Below, one piece after another: positions 1 to 5,880 of a DNA stretch of 5,880 nt. Below the pieces are notes generated by a model. The model made no database searches. It was given only the letters and a program-made list of their open reading frames with translations, and had not been told where the DNA came from. Source of the DNA: an uncultured Chloroflexota bacterium (lineage in GTDB: Bacteria; Chloroflexota; Anaerolineae; Caldilineales; Caldilineaceae). Position 1 is the stretch's first letter. The number at the start of each line of letters is the position of its first letter. A program made the translations under genes and the position numbers. The stretch spans positions 1 to 5,880 of the forward strand of contig CAIRNL010000715.1 of the NCBI GenBank assembly GCA_903879975.1, read 5' to 3'.

Positions 1-830
<830 letters not shown>

Positions 831-831
831 G

Positions 832-861
832 AACAGGGGCGGGCAAATGCCCGCCCCTGTT
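832..861. terminator. Strong GC-rich hairpin after ppdK; terminator or dispersed palindromic repeat
   Basis: The arms 832-844 (AACAGGGGCGGGC) and 849-861 (GCCCGCCCCTGTT) are perfectly complementary over 13 bp around a 4-base AAAT loop. The pairing can extend outward by a G-T wobble (831/862) and a G-C pair (830/863). It begins 34 bases after the ppdK stop, where a transcription terminator is expected. The downstream bases (TCATGGTTCTCC) are not a clear T-tract, so intrinsic termination may be weak. The near-perfect symmetry would also suit a dispersed intergenic palindrome. The hairpin itself is read directly from the sequence; its role is inferred. Confidence 0.6.
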
Positions 862-930
862 TCATGGTTCTCCCCATCCAGCGATCCCCACCGCTTTCAA
901 AACAGCCGTGCCGCGACCGTTTCTACGTTA

Positions 931-1030
931 TTTGACATAGATTGGCCGTACCTGGCATCCATCATTTAATTGACTACAATCCATCTTTTTCAGGGTTTTT
1001 CCGACAACGCAACCGACTTTTGACGTAGAT
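931..1030 (+). repeat. Two near-identical 12-mers (TTTGACRTAGAT) 88 bp apart in the protease upstream region
   Basis: TTTGACATAGAT at 931-942 recurs as TTTGACGTAGAT at 1019-1030, differing at one base. Both lie in the AT-rich stretch upstream of the secreted protease. Each contains a -35-like TTGAC box (932-937 and 1020-1025), and a third box, TTGACT, sits at 970-975 between them. None of the three has a good -10 at 16-19 bp spacing. They could be regulator-binding direct repeats or chance similarity in an AT-rich patch. Function is unknown. Confidence 0.3.
952..980 (+). promoter_or_regulatory. Candidate sigma-70-type promoter for the secreted protease
   Basis: CTGGCA (952-957, 4 of 6 matches to TTGACA) and TACAAT (975-980, 5 of 6 to TATAAT) are separated by 17 bp. 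This is the best-spaced pair in the 309-base gap before the protease. Transcription would begin near 987, leaving a leader of about 120 bases that includes a T-rich run (985-1000). The gap otherwise holds the hairpin near its start and no gene that I can support. This is a by-eye consensus match only. Confidence 0.33.
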
Positions 1031-1096
1031 ACAAGACAACTTTGCTCCGTGTTTGGCGCATGCTTGCTTCGCTATCCTTGATAGTAGAACAACGCT

Positions 1097-1102
1097 GGGA
1101 GG
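1097..1102 (+). promoter_or_regulatory. Ribosome binding site deciding the protease start
   Basis: GGGAGG lies 5 bases before ATG at 1108. It decides the start: the frame stays open upstream to a TTG at 1042, but that longer version would put a 22-residue extension ahead of an otherwise ideal signal peptide and has no comparable Shine-Dalgarno sequence. Confidence 0.8.
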
Positions 1103-1107
1103 AATAC

Positions 1108-2382
1108 ATGCGTGGAACACGGCAATCACGGAAGTCATTCGTTACAATTCCTGCACTTCTCTGTCTACTGCTCACCTGCGCCCTGTTGCCACACCATGCA
1201 CGAGCCCAAGCCGAAACGCCTGCGACCTGGCTGTTGCGGTTTCAGCCAACGGCGAGCGAGGGCGAACGGGCGCATACGTTCGCGCGGCTCGGCGCCACGC
1301 CTGTGCGCTGGCTGGCCCACAACACGGTCGTCCAGGTGCAGGTGCGTGCGCCAGGCGCGGTCTTTGCCAGTCAGGCACTGGCAGATGTGGCCGACTCCAT
1401 TGACTACCTGGAACCTGACAGCGTCGTCACCGGCGACAGCACGCCGAACGACCCCGCCTTCAGTGAAGCGAGCAAGGTGTATGGCCTGAACAAAGTGGAA
1501 GCAGCGACTGCCTGGGATTTCAGCAGTGGCCGCAGCGACATTGTGCTGGCCATCCTTGACACCGGGATCGACCGTGGGCATATCGAGTTTGCCGGCCGCA
1601 TCGTGGCCGGCTACGACTTCATCAACGACGACGATGCCCCGGACGACGATCATGGCCATGGCACGCACGTCGCCGGCATTGCGGCGGCTGCCGCCGACAA
1701 CGGTCAAGGGAGTGCCGGCGTCTGCCCGCGCTGCCAGATCATGCCGGTCAAGGTATTGGGCAGCGGCAACAGCGGCACCTGGGGCACAGTTGCTGCCGGC
1801 ATCTATTTTGCAGTCGACAACGGCGCGCGGGTCATCAACTTGAGCCTGACCAGTTCGGCCACCAGCCGCACACTCGAAGATGCGATTGCCTATGCCCAGG
1901 AACACGATGTCATCGTCGTGGCTGCGTCGGGCAATGCAGCCAGTTCAGTGCCTTACTATCCAGCGGCCATCCCGTGGGTGGTCGCCGTAAGCGCCACGAC
2001 CGACGTCGATACACTATGGTCTTCCAGCAATATAGGTGAACACCTCGACCTGGCGGCGCCGGGCAATCGCATCTACAGCACCTACAAAGAGGGCAGCTAC
2101 GCGTACATGACGGGAACCAGTATGGCCTCGCCCTATGTCACCGGCCTGGCAGGGCTGGTCGCCAGCCTCGACAGCACGCTCACTGCGAGCACAATCATCG
2201 ACCTGATGGCGGCCAATGCCGATGACCTGGGTGATGAAGGCAAGGATGCCCATTTCGGCTACGGCCGCATCAATGCCTATGCCACCCTGCTCGCCGCCAA
2301 CGGCGGTCGTCCCCCTGCTGCCGAGCCGGAGCCGCCGACTGCCGGATCCAGCCTCTACCTGCCGGCAGTCGTGCGCAGCTAG
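1108..2382 (+). CDS. Secreted subtilisin-like serine protease (peptidase family S8) with C-terminal YLPAVVR tail
   Basis: This is a 424-residue extracellular endopeptidase. Residues 1-35 are a signal peptide: a basic start (MRGTRQSRKS), a hydrophobic core (FVTIPALLCLLL...) and a probable cut after ARA or AQA. Residues about 36-111 resemble the fervidolysin-type prodomain (TWLLRFQP...), which in this family helps folding and is removed. The mature enzyme probably begins near TPNDPAF (112-118). The catalytic set is complete: Asp151 in ILDTG, His184 in HGTHVAG, Ser338 in GTSMASP, and oxyanion-hole Asn276 in AASGN. Cys206 and Cys209 (CPRC) could form a disulfide. After the domain come a Pro/Glu linker (401-411) and the ending SLYLPAVVRS, possibly a surface-sorting or anchoring signal. 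The start at 1108 is set by the GGGAGG site. The gene appears monocistronic. Substrate is unknown; nutrient scavenging or maturation of surface proteins is plausible. The family call is very secure. Confidence 0.95.
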   Translation: MRGTRQSRKSFVTIPALLCLLLTCALLPHHARAQAETPATWLLRFQPTASEGERAHTFARLGATPVRWLAHNTVVQVQVRAPGAVFASQALADVADSIDYLEPDSVVTGDSTPNDPAFSEASKVYGLNKVEAATAWDFSSGRSDIVLAILDTGIDRGHIEFAGRIVAGYDFINDDDAPDDDHGHGTHVAGIAAAAADNGQGSAGVCPRCQIMPVKVLGSGNSGTWGTVAAGIYFAVDNGARVINLSLTSSATSRTLEDAIAYAQEHDVIVVAASGNAASSVPYYPAAIPWVVAVSATTDVDTLWSSSNIGEHLDLAAPGNRIYSTYKEGSYAYMTGTSMASPYVTGLAGLVASLDSTLTASTIIDLMAANADDLGDEGKDAHFGYGRINAYATLLAANGGRPPAAEPEPPTAGSSLYLPAVVRS

Positions 2383-2449
2383 ACGGCCTGCCCGGCCGGA
2401 GGCTGACGTCGGTCTGCCGGACAACCCAACAGTTTCTCTGCGGCTGACG

Positions 2450-2465
2450 AGGTGCGCTGGCACCT
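2450..2465. other. Small inverted repeat in the protease-HAD spacer
   Basis: AGGTGC (2450-2455) and GCACCT (2460-2465) form a 6-bp stem with a 4-base loop, 67 bases after the protease stop. No T-tract follows, so it is at best a weak transcript-end or mRNA-stabilising hairpin. The rest of the 221-base spacer holds the TATAAT box near its 3' end and no other gene I can support. Confidence 0.25.
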
Positions 2466-2552
2466 GATACTACCGAACCTTGTTGCGGGTGCGCCCACAA
2501 TTCGGTCTCCCTCCCTGTTGTATTTAGGTTCCTGCTTTTGGTGGGCCTGCGG

Positions 2553-2558
2553 TATAAT
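2553..2558 (+). promoter_or_regulatory. Consensus -10 box (TATAAT) upstream of the HAD phosphatase
   Basis: A perfect TATAAT lies in the context GCGGTATAATGG, 45 bases before the chosen HAD start. No good -35 is present at usual spacing; the nearest, TTCCTG at 2529-2534, matches only weakly. Transcription would be expected to start around 2565-2566, at or next to an ATG (2566). The GGAG at 2559-2562 would then fall between the -10 box and the transcript start and could not act as a ribosome site. This promoter could serve the HAD, FtsK and glycosyltransferase genes together. Confidence 0.6.
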
Positions 2559-2565
2559 GGAGCAC

Positions 2566-2607
2566 ATGAATGGATGTTCTATTTGCTCACTTCAGACTGT
2601 GCCATGA
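2566..2607 (+). other. Possible 13-codon upstream ORF overlapping the HAD start
   Basis: ATG at 2566 opens a 13-codon frame (MNGCSICSLQTVP) whose TGA stop (2605-2607) overlaps the HAD ATG (2604-2606) as ATGA. The ATG sits where transcription from the TATAAT box should begin, so it could be read as a leaderless ORF and pass ribosomes to the HAD gene by termination-reinitiation. The encoded peptide resembles nothing I know. A frame this short can easily arise by chance, and an in-frame ATG for a longer HAD protein (2574) competes with this reading. Confidence 0.22.
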
Positions 2608-3383
2608 TTCTCGCATTGGACCTCGACGATACACTGCTCTGCACGGACAAAAGCGTCAGCCCCGCCAATCGCGCTGCATTACGGCGCTGGCAGGAACATG
2701 GCCATGAGGTCATCGTGGCGACCGGCCGTCCACCGCGCAACGTAGCTGCTGTCTTGCCCACAGAGATCTTGGACGTGCCGCGCATCGTCTACAACGGCGC
2801 ACAAGCCATCGTAGACGGGACAATCGTCTATGACAATCCAATTCCTACTGCCGACGTGCGCTTCATGCTGGAGTGGACGGCAGAACATGTCCCGGATTGG
2901 TATGTCGGTCTGGAGATCGGGGATCAGCTCTTTGTCAACCGGCACTTTGCCAAAGCCGGCCCTTTTGAGGTCGCCGATCTCATGAGCCTGAGCGATCTGC
3001 CGGCTGCCAAGATGCTCTTCTTCTTTCCCGACGGGCGCCGCGAGATCGCCCCACTGCTGGCCGCATTGCCGCCGACGACCCGGGCCCTGGTGACGCCCAA
3101 GTTCAGCCTCGTACAACTCTGCGCCGGCAGCGCCGACAAGGCCCACGCCCTCGCCTACCTGGTTGGCTGCAACGAGCGCACACTGGCTGATGTCGTCGCC
3201 ATCGGTGACGACATCAACGACATCGAAATGGTGCGGTGCTGTGGGCTGGGCATCGCTGTCGAAAATGCCCTGCCCGAAGTCAAGGCCGTCGCCACGTGGA
3301 TCACAGCAGATGCCAATGACGACGGCGTTGCCCTGGCCATCGGCCGGCTGTTGACAACTGGCGCGTCGTTGGCTGCAGATTGA
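2604..3383 (+). CDS. Cof-type HAD-superfamily phosphatase (HAD-IIB)
   Basis: This is a 259-residue cytoplasmic hydrolase. Family members remove phosphate from small metabolites such as sugar phosphates or nucleotides by way of an aspartyl-phosphate intermediate. All HAD motifs are present: motif I DLDDT (nucleophile Asp6, acid/base Asp8), motif II VATGR (Thr40), motif III Lys179 in GSADKAHAL, and motif IV GDDINDIEM (Asp202, Asp206). The end VENALPEVKAVATWITADANDDGVA matches the usual Cof C-terminus. Residues about 80-175 between motifs II and III form the C2 cap that selects substrate. ATG 2604 was chosen because Cof proteins begin a few residues before motif I (MILALDLDDT). In-frame starts at 2574 (ATG) and 2538 (TTG) would add 10 or 22 residues. 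No Shine-Dalgarno sequence precedes 2604. A consensus TATAAT lies upstream and ftsK follows after 54 bases. The family is secure; the substrate cannot be told from sequence. Confidence 0.92.
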   Translation: MILALDLDDTLLCTDKSVSPANRAALRRWQEHGHEVIVATGRPPRNVAAVLPTEILDVPRIVYNGAQAIVDGTIVYDNPIPTADVRFMLEWTAEHVPDWYVGLEIGDQLFVNRHFAKAGPFEVADLMSLSDLPAAKMLFFFPDGRREIAPLLAALPPTTRALVTPKFSLVQLCAGSADKAHALAYLVGCNERTLADVVAIGDDINDIEMVRCCGLGIAVENALPEVKAVATWITADANDDGVALAIGRLLTTGASLAAD

Positions 3384-3437
3384 CCGAATTGCATCCCTTC
3401 TAGCCTGCAACGCTGCTGCGCGGATGACACGGTGCCC

Positions 3438-5666
3438 ATGACGAAACAAAGCCTCTTCTCCAATGCATCCGATGGGCTGGCGACGCTACGCCACAACCTG
3501 CGCGCCGAATTTTTGGGCGTGGCGCTTGTCATCCTGGGCGGAATTCTGCTCTGGCGCGTGGCTGCCCACACACCGGGCGACGGTTCGCCTGGCCTGCTGA
3601 CCCTGCTCATGGGTTGGACTGCGCCTCTCCTTGCCGCAGCGCTCGTTCTCATTGGCCTGGTGCTTCTCTTCCGTCGCCGTGCCGGCTACTGGAGCGCCGA
3701 GGCGCTGATCGGCGCCGAGATTCTGCTGCTCGGCCTGATGGGCGCGACCTTCGTGCGCAGCGAAGGCGCAGTCAACTGGAGTGCGCGGCTCGACGGCACG
3801 GGCGGGGGCATCATCGGCTGGGCGATCGGCAACCTGGCCATCACCCTGTTGGGGACGTCGTTGGCCACGCTGCTCTTTGCGTCGTTGACCCTTGCCGGGC
3901 TCGTTCTGCTCGTGCGCTACACCCCGCTCATCTATGCGGCAGCAGCGACGGGCCGGCTACTGCCAGGCATCCCAGCGATGGTCAGCCGGCTCACCGACCT
4001 GTTCCCGGCACGGCGCGAAGAGATCGAGGAAGAGCTGGCCATGTTGCCGCGCACGCCCAACTTTGTATCCGCAACACCGGCCGCGCTAGAGATCATCGAC
4101 TCTGGACTCGCAGTGCCGGCTGCAGCGCCGGGCAAGAAGACGCGTGCCGCCAACATTGCAGCCACGAGCTCGGCGCCAGCAAAATCGACTGTGAGTGCCA
4201 AGAGTGCTGCGCCCAAACCCATCCGGAGTGCTTCTGCCTTGCCGCCGCGCGACCTGCTCGCCGGCGATTCCGGCGCCTACGGCAACAGCAACGTCCACCT
4301 GCTGCAGCAACTGATCGCCAGCACATTGGAGGACTTCAACGTCCCAGTGCGTGTCGTGCACGTGGAGACCGGCCCGACTGTGACCCAGTTTGGCGTTGAG
4401 CCGCTCTATGTCGAAAGTGCCGGCCAGAAGCGCAAGGTGCGCGTCAGCCGCATCGTCAACCTGGCCGACGACCTTGCACTGGCCTTGGCAGCACCCGCCG
4501 TGCGCATCGAGGCGCCGGTGCCGGGCCGACCGTATGTCGGCATCGAGGTACCGAACCCAGACAAGTCCCTTGTCAGCCTACGTGGCATCATCGAGAGTCC
4601 CGAGTTGCGCAAGACTGCGCCGCTGGCTCTGCCGCTTGGCCGCAACACTGCCGGCGCCCCCGTGGTCATGGACCTGACGAAGGCACCGCACCTGTTGATC
4701 GCCGGCGCGACGGGATCAGGCAAATCGGTCTGCATCAACACCATTGTGGCTGGGCTGCTCATGCAGCATGGACCTGAGAGCCTGCGGTTCATCATGGTGG
4801 ACCCCAAAATGGTGGAATTACCCGGCTACAACGGTATCCCCCACCTGTACGGCAAGGTCATCACGGACGTCGAGCAGGTGATGGGTGCGCTGACCTGGCT
4901 GCTGCTCCAGATGGACGAACGCTATCAGCTCTTTCGCGATCTGGGCGTGCGCAACATCGACACCTACAACGCGAACATGCGCAAGCAGAAGAGTAGCCAA
5001 CCACTGCCCTACATCATCCTCGTCATCGACGAACTGGCGGACCTGATGATGACCGCCGCCGAGGACATCGAACGCCAGATCTGTCGGCTGGCACAGATGG
5101 CACGTGCCACTGGTATCCACCTAGTGCTGGCTACGCAACGTCCGAGCACCGATGTGATCACGGGGCTGATCAAGGCCAACTTCCCCTCGCGCATTGCCTT
5201 TGCCGTAACGAGCCAGATCGACAGCCGCGTCATCCTCGACACACCGGGCGCTGAGCGGCTGCTGGGGCGCGGCGATATGCTGCTCATGCGATCGGATGCA
5301 GGAAAACTCCAACGGGTGCAAGGCTGCTTCGTCTCCGACGATGAGATCGGCGCCATCGTCAACTTCTGGAAGGCGGAAAGTGCCGACGATGCGCGCCCGC
5401 TCGTCGTCCCCTGGAAGGGCATTCTCGACCTACTCGACGATGAGGACGACATGATCCAGGACGCCATCGACGTCGTACGCGGCATGCGCACGTGCAGTAC
5501 GAGTATGCTTCAGCGCAAGCTCAACATCGGCTATCCCAGAGCGGCACGGCTCATGGAGGATTTGGAGAAACGCGGCGTCGTCGGGCCAGACCTGGGCGCC
5601 GGGCGCGGCCGCGAAGTGCTGGTAAAGCGCGAAGAAGACGACGAGAGCAACGCGGACGAGAGGTAA
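3438..5666 (+). CDS. ftsK: FtsK/SpoIIIE-family DNA translocase
   Basis: This 742-residue membrane-anchored ATPase would pump chromosomal DNA through the closing septum during division. Its N-terminus has four or five hydrophobic segments (about 25-43, 53-78, 89-106, 126-161). A short Ala/Ser/Lys-rich linker runs from about 180 to 275. The alpha/beta motor follows: SNVHLLQQLI...VETGPTVTQFGVEP (284-321), Walker A GATGSGKS (423-430), VDPKMVELPGYNGIPHL, Walker B ILVIDELADL (Asp531, Glu532), and the hallmark LATQRPSTDVITGLIKANFPSRIAF. The C-terminal gamma winged helix (about 670-729, with LNIGYPRAARLMEDLEKRGVVGP) normally reads polar chromosome sequences and contacts XerD. An acidic tail ends it. 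The size is close to SpoIIIE and much shorter than E. coli FtsK because the linker is short. ATG 3438 is preferred; GTG 3432 is in frame. No convincing ribosome site precedes either. It lies 54 bases after the HAD gene and is probably co-transcribed. The family is certain. Confidence 0.96.
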   Translation: MTKQSLFSNASDGLATLRHNLRAEFLGVALVILGGILLWRVAAHTPGDGSPGLLTLLMGWTAPLLAAALVLIGLVLLFRRRAGYWSAEALIGAEILLLGLMGATFVRSEGAVNWSARLDGTGGGIIGWAIGNLAITLLGTSLATLLFASLTLAGLVLLVRYTPLIYAAAATGRLLPGIPAMVSRLTDLFPARREEIEEELAMLPRTPNFVSATPAALEIIDSGLAVPAAAPGKKTRAANIAATSSAPAKSTVSAKSAAPKPIRSASALPPRDLLAGDSGAYGNSNVHLLQQLIASTLEDFNVPVRVVHVETGPTVTQFGVEPLYVESAGQKRKVRVSRIVNLADDLALALAAPAVRIEAPVPGRPYVGIEVPNPDKSLVSLRGIIESPELRKTAPLALPLGRNTAGAPVVMDLTKAPHLLIAGATGSGKSVCINTIVAGLLMQHGPESLRFIMVDPKMVELPGYNGIPHLYGKVITDVEQVMGALTWLLLQMDERYQLFRDLGVRNIDTYNANMRKQKSSQPLPYIILVIDELADLMMTAAEDIERQICRLAQMARATGIHLVLATQRPSTDVITGLIKANFPSRIAFAVTSQIDSRVILDTPGAERLLGRGDMLLMRSDAGKLQRVQGCFVSDDEIGAIVNFWKAESADDARPLVVPWKGILDLLDDEDDMIQDAIDVVRGMRTCSTSMLQRKLNIGYPRAARLMEDLEKRGVVGPDLGAGRGREVLVKREEDDESNADER

Positions 5667-5730
5667 CTTGTCCTGGGCAGCGTTGGGTATCATCGCATCT
5701 ATCGAACGATCCTTTGCTCGTGACACAAGT

Positions 5731-5734
5731 GGAG
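5731..5734 (+). promoter_or_regulatory. Ribosome binding site for the glycosyltransferase
   Basis: GGAG lies 6 bases before ATG 5741. It favours that start over in-frame GTG codons at 5720 and 5729, the second of which overlaps this region. The homologous part of the protein also begins right at this ATG. Confidence 0.6.
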
Positions 5735-5740
5735 ACACCC

Positions 5741-5880
5741 ATGGCGCGTATCCTCATCCTCTACTCCCCCTTCGGCTCCGGCCACCTGAGCGCGTCCAAA
5801 GCGCTGGCTGCTGCCTTGCGTGCCGAAGACTCGAAGCATGTCGTCGTGGTGGAGGACATCTTCGAGCATGTTGGCTCCAC
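5741..5880 (+). CDS. MGDG-synthase/GT28-type glycosyltransferase, N-terminal fragment (3' end outside window)
   Basis: Only the first 46 codons are visible. They start with a beta strand (ARILILYSPF), a GSGH loop, a helix (SASKALAAALRAE) and a second strand (HVVVVEDIF). This is the beginning of the Rossmann fold in the N-terminal domain of monogalactosyldiacylglycerol synthase and processive diacylglycerol glucosyltransferases (Pfam MGDG_synth). In that family the GxGH loop lies at the lipid-acceptor side, and a later GT-B domain, outside this window, binds the UDP-sugar. The enzyme would add sugar to diacylglycerol at the inner membrane face. The frame is open to base 5880. A GGAG site precedes the ATG. 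The gene follows ftsK after 74 bases with no clear terminator, so shared transcription is possible. MurG-like enzymes share this fold and GxGH loop, so the exact product stays uncertain. Confidence 0.75.
   Translation, partial: MARILILYSPFGSGHLSASKALAAALRAEDSKHVVVVEDIFEHVGS

Noticed and set aside
1042..1107. TTG start at 1042 that would extend the protease by 22 residues
   Set aside because: ATG 1108 has GGGAGG at 5 bases and begins a standard signal peptide; the extension would bury it behind an unrelated segment.
1165..1905. Long minus-strand open frame (246 codons) opposite the protease gene
   Set aside because: It lies wholly inside a gene with complete S8 motifs, its translation shows no family motif, and such antisense frames are expected opposite GC-rich codons.
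3380..3406. TTGACC with TAGCCT as a promoter for ftsK
   Set aside because: The spacing is 15 bp and the -10 matches only 3 of 6 bases. Read-through from the HAD gene is simpler.
2679..3449. Long minus-strand open frame (256 codons) opposite the HAD gene
   Set aside because: It mirrors the HAD coding region, which has all four HAD motifs on the + strand. The antisense translation resembles no known protein and the frame has no ribosome site that I can see.
3614..4399. A 261-codon + strand frame inside ftsK
   Set aside because: It is an out-of-frame shadow of ftsK with low-complexity Arg/Ala/His composition and no recognisable domain.
4821..4833. 13-base identity (CCCGGCTACAACG) between bases 1-13 and ftsK
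   Set aside because: Both places encode Pro-Gly-Tyr-Asn in unrelated conserved proteins. It is shared codon choice, not a repeat element.
5688..5693. TATCAT as a -10 box for the glycosyltransferase
   Set aside because: The only reasonable -35 (TTGTCC at 5668-5673) is 14 bp away, too close, so I do not call a separate promoter here.

Overview
The window is GC-rich (roughly 60% by eye). It carries five protein genes, all on the + strand, with short spacers between them. Three are complete and two are cut by the window edges. It looks like ordinary chromosome of a free-living bacterium. The best lineage guess is Chloroflexota (Anaerolineae/Caldilinea-like). That guess rests on the secreted protease, which ends in a proline-rich linker followed by a short YLPAVVR-type tail, a style of ending I associate with exported proteins of that phylum. 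It is an inference, since there is no rRNA or other phylogenetic marker here.

Layout. 1-798: the C-terminal part of pyruvate phosphate dikinase, a central carbon metabolism enzyme. 799-1107: a 309-base spacer that begins with a strong GC-rich hairpin (832-861) and becomes AT-rich. It holds three TTGAC-type boxes, a repeated 12-mer and a candidate promoter for the next gene. 1108-2382: a secreted subtilisin-like (S8) protease with signal peptide, prodomain, full catalytic set and the C-terminal tail. 2383-2603: a 221-base spacer with one small hairpin, a consensus TATAAT box and a possible 13-codon upstream ORF. 2604-3383: a Cof-type HAD phosphatase. 3438-5666: an FtsK/SpoIIIE DNA translocase. 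5741-5880: the start of an MGDG-synthase/GT28-type lipid glycosyltransferase.

How the genes relate. The first two genes look like independent units, separated by a hairpin and an AT-rich promoter-like stretch. The HAD phosphatase, FtsK and glycosyltransferase are separated by only 54 and 74 bases with no clear terminator, so they may form one transcript starting at the TATAAT box. FtsK acts at the division septum on chromosome segregation, and the glycosyltransferase would build membrane glycolipid, so a loose cell-envelope theme is possible. The HAD enzyme has no obvious functional link to either.

I found no CRISPR array, mobile element, tRNA, rRNA, toxin-antitoxin pair or defence locus, and no convincing new multi-gene system. 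The points most worth following are small: the protease's C-terminal tail, the palindrome after ppdK, and the ATGA-overlapping start arrangements of the HAD and ftsK genes.
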